A stretch of DNA of 64,000 nucleotides from Vampirovibrionales bacterium (GCA_016712355.1 JADJRF010000005.1:1798001-1862000); one strand, 5' to 3'; shown: positions 33,908 to 45,149, counted from the first letter of the stretch. Program-made: numbers and translations. Notes: generated by a model from the sequence alone, not told the origin.

Positions 33908-35287
33908 TTATTCAAAGGCTGCGCGCTTAATGGGGAAATAGTCCTTAATTTTGTGAGGATCGCCAGGAAAAATAGAAGGCACTGTAATTAATATAGGGTT
34001 CTCGCTTAAGGCGGACGCTTTTTCCAGCATCTTGCGGAGCGTTCTACCGAAAGACTCACGGAATTCATGATAAGCCCGTTTCTCCTCCGGGCTTTTTAAA
34101 GGATCCTTGGTCATAAGGAGCGCCGTTTTGAATCCATCTGTGGATTGAATAATATAACTCGGCGCGCGGAAATTATTAGCTCGACTTGGAATACTCATAC
34201 TTAATGAGCTTTCCTTTCCATCGTCTGAATGACGGGAAACAGACAGCCTTTGGTCGGGGTCTTCTGTTATCGTATACTTGGCGCCATCCAAATGGAAGGA
34301 CACTTGACGGCCATCTGAAGACGTCTGGACATCTTGCATTTTTTCACACGAGATATCATCCCAGAAAGCGCGGCTAATATTATTTAATTTATCAATAGCG
34401 CTCAGGGGGAAGTCATATTTCACATCCCCAGAAGAGTTAATACTCTTAATGGGGTTCGGAAGGAGACTATCAAAAGGAATGTCAGAAACAACGCTTACTG
34501 AAGGCGCGACTTGCTCAAGTACGCGAATCGTAGGCGGTTCTGGCGGAGTCAACGCGCCACCGCCGGGAATGACGAGCAGGTCTGCTTTCGGGTAATTAAA
34601 TGGAGGCGTTAGAGTGAGAGGCGCGTCAGGGGCTGAAGTAACGTTCCCTCTGGCTGAAGGCGGTTTATCCTCAATGCTACCCGTCGTTCTGAAATTCGGT
34701 ATCGAGCCCTCATCAGGAACGACGTACTGACCGTTACCGTCTGGCACTTGCAAATGGAAGGCTCCATTCTCTCTAATAAGGCGCGAAGGCGGATTTTGCT
34801 TTTGGGATTCCTCAGGGACCTTCGGGCTCAGCATGAGGACAGGGGGCGACGCGGCGCCTGCGCGGGGAAACCATTTATAATAATTTTCCGGGTGGCTCGG
34901 GTTCTTAACAACATGCCTGTCTTCCAGTTGTTGGATGCGTTCGGGAGTGAAAATTTCTTCTTCAGGCTGATAATGCTTTTTGTTCGTAAGGGCAGGCGGT
35001 GTTGACTCATGATTATCGGGTGTCTGAGACGCCGCAGACGACGGAGGCAAGTTGACGCCGTACCGGTCTTCAAACGATTGGCGCTCTTGTAATGAAATTT
35101 TCTCCAGAACAGTGCGGTGGTCAGTTTTATCTTGCCACCACGTTTTGAATCGTCCCATCAAACTTTTCGGAGGAGGCAGCATGTAGTCAGTCACTTCCGC
35201 AACGGGAAGGCGTTTTGGCTGCTTGTCAGTGGATTCATTATTATCAGTAGACGGTTTTGTAAAGATGGAACCAAACGCGATACGCAC
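33908..35287 (-). CDS. Unknown proline-rich protein (~459 aa) with N-terminal RIAFGS motif
   Basis: The best start is GTG 35287, preceded by AAGGAG at 9-base spacing, giving 'MRIAFGSIFTKPSTDNNEST'; the frame stays open to a TTG at 35329. Most of the first 300 residues are Pro/Ser/Thr/Asn-rich and probably disordered. A C-terminal region (about 320-459) contains beta-type sequence ('RQVSFHLDGAKYTITEDPD', 'SYIIQSTDGFKTALLMTKD') and a helix ('YHEFRESFGRTLRKMLEKA'). It is less GC-rich than its neighbours. No family recognised. The following gene on the same strand (33191-33883) has the same general design, so they may work together. Confidence 0.65.
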   Translation of the reverse strand: MRIAFGSIFTKPSTDNNESTDKQPKRLPVAEVTDYMLPPPKSLMGRFKTWWQDKTDHRTVLEKISLQERQSFEDRYGVNLPPSSAASQTPDNHESTPPALTNKKHYQPEEEIFTPERIQQLEDRHVVKNPSHPENYYKWFPRAGAASPPVLMLSPKVPEESQKQNPPSRLIRENGAFHLQVPDGNGQYVVPDEGSIPNFRTTGSIEDKPPSARGNVTSAPDAPLTLTPPFNYPKADLLVIPGGGALTPPEPPTIRVLEQVAPSVSVVSDIPFDSLLPNPIKSINSSGDVKYDFPLSAIDKLNNISRAFWDDISCEKMQDVQTSSDGRQVSFHLDGAKYTITEDPDQRLSVSRHSDDGKESSLSMSIPSRANNFRAPSYIIQSTDGFKTALLMTKDPLKSPEEKRAYHEFRESFGRTLRKMLEKASALSENPILITVPSIFPGDPHKIKDYFPIKRAAFE

Positions 35288-35477
35288 AGAGGGAGACTCC
35301 TTGTTCAGGGGGTTCAAGAGGGGATTCAAATATGAAAATTATTAGGAATATGCACTCCATTCGATAAAATCGAGCGGCGCTCAAAAGTTGCGCCTTTTTG
35401 GGCGCGTCTCCCAAAATGCCTCTCCACCTCTCGCCGGTAAGTACGAAAAATCGCCCAAACGCGCGTCGCTAAAAGGC

Positions 35478-35506
35478 TTGCGGAGGGAAGGGGGCTGTGC
35501 TATCGT
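35478..35506 (+). promoter_or_regulatory. Putative ilv operon promoter
   Basis: TTGCGG at 35478-35483 and TATCGT at 35501-35506 are 17 bases apart. The predicted transcript starts near 35513 and includes the leader peptide at 35551. Both hexamers are imperfect, so this is tentative. Confidence 0.4.
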
Positions 35507-35550
35507 GTGCCCTACAGTGTGATTAACCTATTCAACAGGATTCACTCAAG

Positions 35551-35607
35551 TTGACGCGCCGCCCCCCTCTTCAAACGCAAGTCGTCCTTGTCGGCCTTGA
35601 CCGGTAG
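35551..35607 (+). CDS. ilv operon leader peptide
   Basis: An 18-codon frame, TTG start and TAG stop, encodes MTRRPPLQTQVVLVGLDR. AGGA lies ~10 bases before the TTG. The stretch VVLVGL holds consecutive Val and Leu codons, the products of the pathway encoded downstream, as in classic attenuator leader peptides. GGCGGC at 35607-35612, right at the stop codon, is complementary to GCCGCC in the 5' arm of the terminator at 35653-35658 and can serve as antiterminator. A ribosome stalled at the Val/Leu codons would leave it free; one at the stop codon would cover it. Confidence 0.7.
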   Translation: MTRRPPLQTQVVLVGLDR

Positions 35608-35649
35608 GCGGCAGCGCGCTTCGATCGATTTAGACGAAACAACGCTTTT

Positions 35650-35689
35650 AACGCCGCCGGGGTTCCAAAATCTCCCGACGGCGTTTTTT
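35650..35689 (+). terminator. Attenuator terminator upstream of ilvB
   Basis: AACGCCG pairs with CGGCGTT. After one mismatch the stem continues with CGGGG against TCCCG, around a 10-base loop, and TTTTTT follows. This intrinsic terminator sits between the leader peptide and ilvB, which makes sense only as an attenuator for the operon. Confidence 0.85.
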
Positions 35690-35811
35690 ACAAATCAATC
35701 CCCCTCGCTTTTAGGATTTTGACGCAAGTGGACGCATCCTCCCCCTCCTCCTCCCCCTGCCCCTCCCCGTCAACCCCATTTTCACCCCCTCACAAGGAGA
35801 CGCAGACAATC

Positions 35812-37593
35812 ATGGCGACCATGAAAACCAGCCCCCCGCTGGATTCGCTTCCCCTGCACGCAGCGCCCAGACCGCGGCTCAACGGCGCGCAAATCTTGCT
35901 GCAATCGCTGGTTGAGTCCGGCGTCGAGACGATTTTTGGCTACCCCGGCGGCGTGGTGCTGTCGGTGTACGATTATTTGCCCCAGTTCCCCATCCGCCAC
36001 ATTCTGGTGCGCCACGAGCAAGGCGCGGTCCATATGGCGGAAGGTTTTGCCAAGGCCTCCGGTAAAACGGGCGTGGCGCTGGTGACGTCGGGCCCCGGCG
36101 CGACCAACACCGTGACCGGCATTACGGATGCTTATTACGATTCGATTCCGCTGGTGGTCATTACCGGCAACGTGCCGACCACCCTGCTGGGCGGCGACGC
36201 CTTCCAGGAAGCCGACATCGTGGGGATGACGCGCTCGTGCACCAAGCACAACATCAGCGTGCGGCGGGTGGAAGACCTGGCGGGCGCGATTAAGGAAGCC
36301 TTCTATGTCGCGGCCAGCGGACGCCCGGGTCCCGTTCTGGTGGATATTCCCAAGGATATTCTGACCGGGGAAGGCGAGTTTAACTATCATGAGTCGGTGA
36401 TTGATCTGCCGGGCTACCGTCCGCACGAGACGTTTACCGATACGCAGGTGCGTCAGGCGCTGGATTTGCTGAAATCGGCCAAACAGCCCGTCATGCTGAT
36501 TGGCGGCGGCGTCATCGGCGGCGCGGCGCACGAAGAAGTTCTGGCCTTCGCCGAACGGATGCAAATCCCCGTGGCGTCCTCATTGATGGGGCTGGGCGGA
36601 TTCCCTTACGAGCATCCGCTTTATCTGGGGTATTGCGGCATGCATGGCCATTACTGGGCCAACATCGCCATTGCCAACGCCGATGTGTTGATGATTGTCG
36701 GCAACCGCCTCAATGAGCGCCAGACCGGCAACGCGAGCCGCTTTGCGCGCAATGCCAGGATTATTCATATTGATCTCGACCCCGGCTCGCTCAATAAAAA
36801 CGTCGAAGCGCTGATCCCGATTCAGGGCGATACGCGCAACGTGCTCAAGGCGTTTCTGGCCCAGAGCGAGAACATAGGACCGCTGGAAGGCCGCGACGCA
36901 TGGCGCGCGCGCATTGAACAGTTTAAACAACGCCGCGTGGCCGATAACGGCTCGCCGCAGCGTTATCTGAAGCCGGAAGGCGTCATTGAACGCCTGTTTC
37001 ACTTCTTGCCCAAAGACGCCATCATCACCACCGAAGTGGGTCAGCATCAGATGTGGGCGGCGCAGTATTTCAACCTGTCGCGCCCGCGCTCGTGGATTAC
37101 CTCGGGCGGTCTGGGCACGATGGGCTTCGGGTTTCCGGCGGCCATCGGCGCGCAGTTCGCGTTTCCCGACAGTCTGGTGCTGGATATCGCCGGTGACGGC
37201 AGCATCCAGATGACGATTCAGGAACTGGCGACGGCCGTGGATTACGCCATGCCGGTCAAAATCGCTATCATTAATAATGGCTATCTGGGCATGGTTCGCC
37301 AGTGGCAGGGCCGCTTCTTTCAGGGCGAGTCCGAGGTGCGGATGACCTCGCCGGATTACGTCAAGCTCGCAGATGCTTACGGCGCCGTTGGTTTCGCTGT
37401 TTCGCAGCCTGAAGAAGTTGATGCCGTGATTCAAAAAGCTTATGCCATTACGGATCGCCCGGTCATTATGGACTTCCGCGTGCAGGAAAAAGCGGATATC
37501 TATCCGTGGGTGCCCGCCGGCGGCAGTAACGATCAGATGCTGATGGGCGCCAAGACCGACGACGCCTCGGCTGAAGGAGGACCGCGCGCATGA
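35812..37593 (+). CDS. ilvB: Acetolactate synthase, large catalytic subunit
   Basis: AHAS condenses pyruvate with pyruvate or 2-ketobutyrate, the first shared step to valine, leucine and isoleucine. The start is ATG 35812 with AAGGAG 11 bases upstream; the frame reaches back to 35719 without an SD. The 593-residue enzyme has the catalytic Glu in 'RHEQGAVHMAEGFAKASG', the central FAD/Rossmann-like domain and the ThDP-Mg motif 'GDGSIQMTIQELATA...NNGYLG'. It is complete. Its TGA overlaps the ATG of ilvN (ATGA). Expression is probably controlled by the upstream attenuator. Confidence 0.96.
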   Translation: MATMKTSPPLDSLPLHAAPRPRLNGAQILLQSLVESGVETIFGYPGGVVLSVYDYLPQFPIRHILVRHEQGAVHMAEGFAKASGKTGVALVTSGPGATNTVTGITDAYYDSIPLVVITGNVPTTLLGGDAFQEADIVGMTRSCTKHNISVRRVEDLAGAIKEAFYVAASGRPGPVLVDIPKDILTGEGEFNYHESVIDLPGYRPHETFTDTQVRQALDLLKSAKQPVMLIGGGVIGGAAHEEVLAFAERMQIPVASSLMGLGGFPYEHPLYLGYCGMHGHYWANIAIANADVLMIVGNRLNERQTGNASRFARNARIIHIDLDPGSLNKNVEALIPIQGDTRNVLKAFLAQSENIGPLEGRDAWRARIEQFKQRRVADNGSPQRYLKPEGVIERLFHFLPKDAIITTEVGQHQMWAAQYFNLSRPRSWITSGGLGTMGFGFPAAIGAQFAFPDSLVLDIAGDGSIQMTIQELATAVDYAMPVKIAIINNGYLGMVRQWQGRFFQGESEVRMTSPDYVKLADAYGAVGFAVSQPEEVDAVIQKAYAITDRPVIMDFRVQEKADIYPWVPAGGSNDQMLMGAKTDDASAEGGPRA

Positions 37594-37868
37594 AACGCCG
37601 CCTGATTTGTCTGATTCAAAACCGCCTCGGCGCGCTGGATCGCGTGATGGGCACGCTCAGTCATCAGGGCTACGTGCCGGATTATTTTGAATCGCGCGCG
37701 GCGGCGCGCTCGGGCGACATGAAACCTTGTCTGCGCGTGTCGATTCAGGTACACTGCCCGGATGAAAAGCGCTTGGTCAAGCTTCTCAAGGCCATCGAGC
37801 GTCAGGTCACCACGCTGGAAGTGACCGTCGAGGCCGTCGACGACGCGCCCTTCGCCGCCGCCGGTTAA
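37590..37868 (+). CDS. ilvN: Acetolactate synthase, small regulatory subunit
   Basis: A 92-residue ACT-domain protein ('MKRRLICLIQNRLGALDRVM', 'LRVSIQVHCPDEKRLVKLLKAIERQVTTLEVTVE'). It binds the large subunit and usually mediates valine feedback inhibition. It is much shorter than the ~160-residue IlvH type, having only the ACT domain, like E. coli IlvN. It overlaps ilvB by 4 bases. Confidence 0.9.
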   Translation: MKRRLICLIQNRLGALDRVMGTLSHQGYVPDYFESRAAARSGDMKPCLRVSIQVHCPDEKRLVKLLKAIERQVTTLEVTVEAVDDAPFAAAG

Positions 37869-38000
37869 ACATCCCCCGCGCCCCAGACGCGTCTTTTTCC
37901 CGCAAGCCCCCCTTGCCTTGCGCCGCGCGTCCCGGCCCTGAATTTCACAGCGTTAATCGCATCCAGTCACTCGCATTACGATGGAAAGGACCACTCTCTC

Positions 38001-39035
38001 ATGGCCACGCAAACCCCTCTGCGCCTGTTTTACGACGCGGACATCGATACCTCCAAACTCCTCGCCAAAAAAATCGCCGTCATTGGTTTTGGCAGTCAGG
38101 GCTTCGGCCAAAGCGTCAATCTCAAGGAATCGGGCGCGCAGGTGCGCATCGCCTTGCGCGCGGGCAGCGCCACCGAGGCCAAGGTGAAGGCCGCCGGTCT
38201 GGAAGCCGTCACGCTTGAGCAGGCCGTTGAATGGGCCGATATGCTGATGTTCCTGATCCCCGATATTCAGCATCGCGATGTCTATGAGCAGTACTTCAAA
38301 GGCCGTTTGCGCGAAGGTCAGGCGCTGGTCTTCAGCCATGGATTCAGCATTCATTACAAGGAAATCGAGCCGCCGCCGTTTGTCGACGTCTTGATGATCG
38401 CCCCCAAAAGCCCCGGCCATCTGGTCCGCTCGGAATATCAACGCCAGCGCGGCGTGCCGGCGCTGATTGCTGTGCATCAAGACGCCAGCGGCCAGGCGCG
38501 GGATCTGGCGCTGGGATATGCCGCCTGCATTGGCTCGGGTCGCGCGGGCGTGATTGAAACCACGTTCAAGGACGAGACCGAGACGGATCTTTTCGGTGAG
38601 CAGGCCGTTTTGTGCGGCGGCGCTACGTCGCTGGTCAAGGCCGGCTTTGAAACCCTCATCGAGGCGGGCTATCCGCCGGAGCTGGCCTATTTCGAGTGCC
38701 TCCACGAGCTGAAGCTCATTGTCGACCTGATGTATGAAGGCGGCATTGAGGACATGCGCTATTCCATCAGCGACACGGCGCGCTACGGCGACGTTTCGCG
38801 TGGTCCTCGCGTGGTGGGCCCCGAAGTCAAGGCCGCGATGAAGACCGTCCTGTACGAAATCCAGTCCGGCCAGTTTGCGCGCGAGTGGATTGCCGAGTAT
38901 CGCGCCGGCATGCCGTCGCTGAAGGCGGCCGTGCAGAAAGACCACGGCCATCCGCTGGAAGTCGTTGGCCGCCGCCTGCGCGGGATGATGACCTGGTTGA
39001 AAGAGTCCAAACTCGTCGACCGCGCCGTCAACTAG
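38001..39035 (+). CDS. ilvC: Ketol-acid reductoisomerase (class I)
   Basis: KARI rearranges and reduces acetolactate or acetohydroxybutyrate with NADPH. The 344-residue protein has the Rossmann motif 'GFGSQGFGQSVNLKESG', the 'MIAPKSPGHLVRSEYQRQRGVP' block and the knotted C-terminal domain with Mg ligands in 'ETETDLFGEQAVLCGG' and 'ECLHELKLIVDLMYEGG'. The serine of the cofactor loop region fits the usual specificity region, but NADPH versus NADH cannot be settled by eye. AAAGGA lies upstream of ATG 38001. A 132-base gap from ilvN contains no terminator that I recognise. A hairpin follows at 39054. Confidence 0.96.
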   Translation: MATQTPLRLFYDADIDTSKLLAKKIAVIGFGSQGFGQSVNLKESGAQVRIALRAGSATEAKVKAAGLEAVTLEQAVEWADMLMFLIPDIQHRDVYEQYFKGRLREGQALVFSHGFSIHYKEIEPPPFVDVLMIAPKSPGHLVRSEYQRQRGVPALIAVHQDASGQARDLALGYAACIGSGRAGVIETTFKDETETDLFGEQAVLCGGATSLVKAGFETLIEAGYPPELAYFECLHELKLIVDLMYEGGIEDMRYSISDTARYGDVSRGPRVVGPEVKAAMKTVLYEIQSGQFAREWIAEYRAGMPSLKAAVQKDHGHPLEVVGRRLRGMMTWLKESKLVDRAVN

Positions 39036-39053
39036 CCCATTTCCAATCCATCA

Positions 39054-39087
39054 CCCGACGAGGAGAGGCATCGCGCTTCTCCCCGTC
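39054..39087 (+). repeat. Hairpin repeat, copy 1 (after ilvC)
   Basis: A 34-base imperfect hairpin (CGACGAGGAGAGG ... TTCTCCCCGTCG) follows ilvC by 18 bases and recurs with a single mismatch at 39450-39483, after the antitoxin gene. It may act as a terminator or stabiliser although no U-run follows. The two copies are direct repeats flanking the gene. Confidence 0.75.
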
Positions 39088-39109
39088 GCCATTCCAAGTA
39101 TTTCTACAC

Positions 39110-39137
39110 TTGCAATTTGTGACTTATAGGTTACGAT
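39110..39137 (+). promoter_or_regulatory. Promoter of the antitoxin-like gene
   Basis: TTGCAA (39110-39115) and TACGAT (39132-39137) are separated by 16 bases. The start codon at 39145 comes only 7 bases after the -10 and no SD is present, so the transcript may be leaderless. Confidence 0.45.
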
Positions 39138-39144
39138 CGTTTCC

Positions 39145-39444
39145 ATGAACAACGACGCAGCGCTTCCTTATGACGACTACATGTCGCAAAGGCTTCAGGA
39201 CAAGGCGTTTGCCATTGCCTATCTGAATGAATCGCTGGCCGGTGAAAGCGATTTGAGCGCCTTTCTCGTCGCCCTGCGCCGAATTCTGGACGCCCAGAAT
39301 CTGTCTAAATCAGCGCTGGCCAAAGAAGCTGGCGTCAGCCGGGAAAAGCTCTATACCATGCTTTCTGCCAAAGGAAACCCCGAATGGCATAGCCTGAAGG
39401 CGATTCTGGACAGTCTGGGCTATAAGTTGACGATCAGCGCTTGA
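39145..39444 (+). CDS. HigA-type addiction-module antidote protein, orphan
   Basis: A 99-residue protein matching the 'probable addiction module antidote' pattern: 'YDDYMSQRLQDKAFAIAYLNESL', 'DLSAFLVALRRILDAQNLS' and a helix-turn-helix with 'KSALAKEAGVSREKLYTMLSAKGNPEWHSLKAILDSLGYKL'. Such proteins bind their own promoter and neutralise a RelE/HigB-type mRNA-cleaving toxin usually encoded just upstream. Here the upstream space is only 109 bases and no toxin frame is seen on either side, so it is an orphan: a leftover, a regulator, or an antidote against incoming toxins. It is flanked by direct copies of a 34-base hairpin. Confidence 0.8.
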   Translation: MNNDAALPYDDYMSQRLQDKAFAIAYLNESLAGESDLSAFLVALRRILDAQNLSKSALAKEAGVSREKLYTMLSAKGNPEWHSLKAILDSLGYKLTISA

Positions 39445-39449
39445 GACGA

Positions 39450-39483
39450 CCCGACGGGGAGAGGCATCGCGCTTCTCCCCGTC
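39450..39483 (+). repeat. Hairpin repeat, copy 2 (after the antitoxin gene)
   Basis: This copy starts 6 bases after the antitoxin stop: CCCGACGGGGAGAGG, loop GCATCGCGC, then TTCTCCCCGTC. It differs from copy 1 at one position, and the change here (G instead of A) improves pairing in the stem. Confidence 0.75.
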
Positions 39484-39678
39484 TCGCTGAAAGCGCTAAT
39501 GAGAATGCGGGTCGCCGCGACGGGATTCCGTGCCATGCGTGATGCAAAATTGCTATATTTTTGGCGCGTTTTTGCGTTTTTACGAAGCGAAACCCCGGTG
39601 GCGCGCAAGGGACAGGCATGAGATTGTAAAAAAGCCTGAAGGGCTTCACCGACGCGGGCGTTCGGCGCGCGACCGTGA

Positions 39679-39684
39679 TATAAT
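39679..39684 (+). promoter_or_regulatory. -10 element TATAAT upstream of gyrB
   Basis: A consensus TATAAT lies 68 bases before the gyrB ATG; no clear -35 is seen. The rest of the 308-base gap (39445-39752) contains the hairpin copy and a small AAGCC/GGCTT inverted repeat, but no gene. Confidence 0.5.
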
Positions 39685-39710
39685 CGCCCCGCGCGCCGGG
39701 TTTTAAGTGA

Positions 39711-42233
<2,523 letters not shown>

Positions 42234-42255
42234 TCCGGCCCGGCGTGTGCGGATG

Positions 42256-44286
42256 TTATTCGGCGTTGTTGGAGTCGGGCGTTTCTGCAAACGCAGCGCG
42301 CACCGCGCCGCACAGCGGCAGCGTCAGCACGGCTTCCACACCGCCACCCTCGCGCGGCCCCAGCGATAACGAGGCCCCGTGCAGTTCCACAATGGATTTT
42401 GCGATACTCAGCCCCAGCCCCAACCCTTTTTTAGAGGCGGGATCCTCAGGATTCACCTGGTAAAAGGGCCGAAAGACGTTTTCGGCGTCTTCGGCTGACA
42501 AACCGCAGCCGGTATCGGCGATGTGGATGGACACGCATTGCTCGCTGTCCTTCAGACGCAAAGAGTCGGGCGATTTTGGATGAAAAATCGCTGATACGGT
42601 GATTTCCCCGCCTTCCGGGGTGTACTGATGCGCGTTGGCCAGCAGATTAATCAGCGCCTGACGAATGCGGATCGGGTCGCCGACGTAGACGCTCGGCAAC
42701 GCGCGCGGAAACAACGCTCGCAGCCGTTGCCGCTTTTGATCGCACTGCGGTTGAATCATCTCCACCGCGTCGAGAACGGCCGCATGCAGGTTAAAGGTCT
42801 TGCCGCGCACGGAAAAGCCGCCAGTCTCGATCCGGGCGGCGTCGAGCATATCGTTAATCAGGCTGAGGAGATAGCGCGCGCTTTTTTCGCTCAGGGCCGC
42901 GTATTCGCGGCGCTTTTCGGGCTGCTGGACAAACAGATCGTCTTTCATCAATTCCGCGCACGAAATCACCGTGTGCAGCGGCGAGCGCAGCTCATGCGCA
43001 AAACTTGCCAGCGCGCGATTCTTGCGCTCAGAAGCGGTCGCCGCCTCCAACCCCGCCTGCTCCGTCAGCCGGAACAACTCGGCCAGATAGAACGCCCCGC
43101 CCAGCTCCATGGCCAGCGTATGCAGCAGCGCCATATCGTCCTCGTCCCACACGCGCAGCCGATCGCATTGCTGGGTCAGAATCATTCCCATGGGCGCGCC
43201 GCGAAAGACCATCTGCACGGCGGCGGACGATTGCGCGCCATACCGGTCGTTAAAATCCTGAATCTGCTGCGCCAGACGCGCGCAAGGCGCGTTCGACACG
43301 ATTTGCCCGTTGAGGCTGTACAGAATGGCCTCGCTTGGCAGATCGTCGCGCTGAACCGGCTCAATGCCCGAGTGTGCGCAATACTGGCCCATATACTGCA
43401 CCGGCAGCGATTCCGAGGCGCTGTCGTATTGCAGAATCAGGCAGCGATCCGCGCCGAGTGCGCGGGCAATGTCTTTGCAAATCAGCCCGAGAATCGACTG
43501 GACGTTAAACGTCTGATTCAAGTAACCCATAATCTTGCCGACCAGACGCTCGCGGCGAAGCGCGCGCCGCTGCTCCAGCAACTGGCTTTGCATGGACAGG
43601 CCCATGGCAATCCATTCACCACTCTGGGTCAGCGCCTGGCACGCGATCTCATGCCAGGAGCCGGGTCGTCGTCCCAGCAACAGCAAATGCCCCGCCGTCG
43701 CGCCCGCCGCATCGTAAAGCCGCCAGATGCCCAGCGATTTTACATGCTGCGCCCGAAAATAAGACCGCATGCTTTGCGGCAAAAGCGCATCGGCGCCCAG
43801 ATCCGGGATTATCAGCGGCGCAGATTCCGGCGACGCGTCGATCCACTCAAACAGCGCCTGAATCACAAACGGCGACCAGGGCGCCCGCTCCTCGTAGAGC
43901 CAGCGCGCCTGGCGCGTCAGCAAATTCACGCCGCTGGCCGGGAAGAAGCCCTCTTCAGCGGGGGAGGCCGCGACGCGCGAGGCGGGCATCAACAATTCCC
44001 AGTCGTCATTCAGCAGTAGCAGGCAGCTATCCAGCCCGAAGGCCCCGGCGAGCGATTCGCACAGGGTCTCTGCAGCCGTTTCAAGCGGCGTGCGCAGCGA
44101 CAGCGACTTCAAAAACGCTTGAGCGCAGGACATTACCTGCGCCTGAAGCAAGACAGGCGCATCTTCGCTGTTTTCTGAAATCTGGCCGGACGTTTCTTCA
44201 GAACCCCCGTCAGACGCCTGGCCGGAAGGCTCGACATGCGCGGGGTTGACGCTGATAAACGATCCAAATAAGCGGGCTTCAGGCAC
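42256..44286 (-). CDS. Sensor histidine kinase with two GAF domains
   Basis: A 676-residue soluble kinase without membrane helices. It has two N-terminal GAF-like domains (about 50-195 and 235-400). The second, with 'MGMILTQQCDRLRVWDEDDMALL', resembles GAF domains of cyanobacterial kinases but lacks the bilin-binding Cys-His. The HisKA domain has the phosphoacceptor His in 'FAHELRSPLHTVISCAELM' and the ATPase domain shows 'LINLLANAHQYTPEGGEI' and 'GLGLGLSIAKSIVELHG'. The start is GTG 44286 with GAGG ~10 bases upstream. It follows the response regulator gene by 17 bases and very likely phosphorylates it. The signal is unknown. Confidence 0.92.
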   Translation of the reverse strand: MPEARLFGSFISVNPAHVEPSGQASDGGSEETSGQISENSEDAPVLLQAQVMSCAQAFLKSLSLRTPLETAAETLCESLAGAFGLDSCLLLLNDDWELLMPASRVAASPAEEGFFPASGVNLLTRQARWLYEERAPWSPFVIQALFEWIDASPESAPLIIPDLGADALLPQSMRSYFRAQHVKSLGIWRLYDAAGATAGHLLLLGRRPGSWHEIACQALTQSGEWIAMGLSMQSQLLEQRRALRRERLVGKIMGYLNQTFNVQSILGLICKDIARALGADRCLILQYDSASESLPVQYMGQYCAHSGIEPVQRDDLPSEAILYSLNGQIVSNAPCARLAQQIQDFNDRYGAQSSAAVQMVFRGAPMGMILTQQCDRLRVWDEDDMALLHTLAMELGGAFYLAELFRLTEQAGLEAATASERKNRALASFAHELRSPLHTVISCAELMKDDLFVQQPEKRREYAALSEKSARYLLSLINDMLDAARIETGGFSVRGKTFNLHAAVLDAVEMIQPQCDQKRQRLRALFPRALPSVYVGDPIRIRQALINLLANAHQYTPEGGEITVSAIFHPKSPDSLRLKDSEQCVSIHIADTGCGLSAEDAENVFRPFYQVNPEDPASKKGLGLGLSIAKSIVELHGASLSLGPREGGGVEAVLTLPLCGAVRAAFAETPDSNNAE

Positions 44287-44303
44287 GGCGGGCGGCCCTC
44301 ACG

Positions 44304-44936
44304 CTAGACGACATCGAGTTTCTGAGCGATATAGGCGGCCTCAGTGCGATTGGAGACCTTGAGCTTTTTAAAAATGTGCGCCAGATGATTCTTAACCGTC
44401 GTTTCCGTGATGCCCAGCGTGTCACCAATGCGATTATTGGTGTAACCGCGCGCCAGAAACTGTAACAGCTCGCGCTCGCGCGGGGTGAGCAGGTGAAAGG
44501 ACTCATGCAGCCCATCGGGCTTGCCGTCAGCGCGCTGGGCCGATTCGCGCGTCCATTCGACGCGGCGCAGAATCGCTTCGACGCGCGCCAGAAGCGTTGC
44601 GGGCGGAACGGGCTTGACGAGATACTCATCGGCCCCGCGCCGCAAGCCGTTGACCGCCAGGCTGTCGGCGTCTTCAGAGGTCATAATCAGGACGGGGATG
44701 GTCGGGTTGTCATGTCCCTGGCGAATACACTTGAGCGTTGCCCAGCCGTCCATGACCGGCATGTTCAGGTCGAGAATGATCAGCGAGTAGCCGTAGGGGT
44801 TCGTCGAGAGTTGATGCACGCCGCTGTAACCGTCTGTGGCCACGTCGACGTCATAGCCGAAAACGTCCAGGGTATCGCGAACCACGGTGGGCTCATCATC
44901 AATCAGTAATATCCGGTGCTGCTGCCCGACGGTCAT
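44304..44936 (-). CDS. NarL/LuxR-type response regulator
   Basis: A 210-residue regulator: a receiver domain with 'ILLIDDEPTVVRDTLDVFG', the phosphoacceptor Asp in 'LIILDLNMPVMDGWATL' and Lys in 'ADEYLVKPVPPATLL', then a LuxR-type helix-turn-helix 'LTPRERELLQFLARGYTNNRIGDTLGITETTVKNHLAHIFKKLKV'. It is the first gene of an operon with the GAF histidine kinase. Its targets are unknown; a 14-base palindromic pair GTATAC-TG-GTATAC lies in the divergent region to cysQ and might be a binding site. Confidence 0.93.
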   Translation of the reverse strand: MTVGQQHRILLIDDEPTVVRDTLDVFGYDVDVATDGYSGVHQLSTNPYGYSLIILDLNMPVMDGWATLKCIRQGHDNPTIPVLIMTSEDADSLAVNGLRRGADEYLVKPVPPATLLARVEAILRRVEWTRESAQRADGKPDGLHESFHLLTPRERELLQFLARGYTNNRIGDTLGITETTVKNHLAHIFKKLKVSNRTEAAYIAQKLDVV

Positions 44937-45106
44937 CGCGCGAAATCACCCCAAAATGGCTGCTAAACCCGACTATCAACCCTAACAAGAGTATTCAGGA
45001 CAAAAAACCTGCCAACTCATTCTGAATAACAACCCAATGTGTTTTATTGTAACAATAATAGGGGCCGCGTAAGATAGTAATCATTCGAAAACAGCAAAAT
45101 AAACCT

Positions 45107-45120
45107 GTATACTGGTATAC
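45107..45120. promoter_or_regulatory. Operator-like palindrome between the regulator and cysQ
   Basis: GTATACTGGTATAC consists of two copies of the palindrome GTATAC separated by TG. It lies in the AT-rich divergent region. The position suits a regulator binding site acting on either direction. No experimental link. Confidence 0.35.
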
Positions 45121-45149
45121 AAATCGCTTCCGTTCTGCGGGCCATCCTG

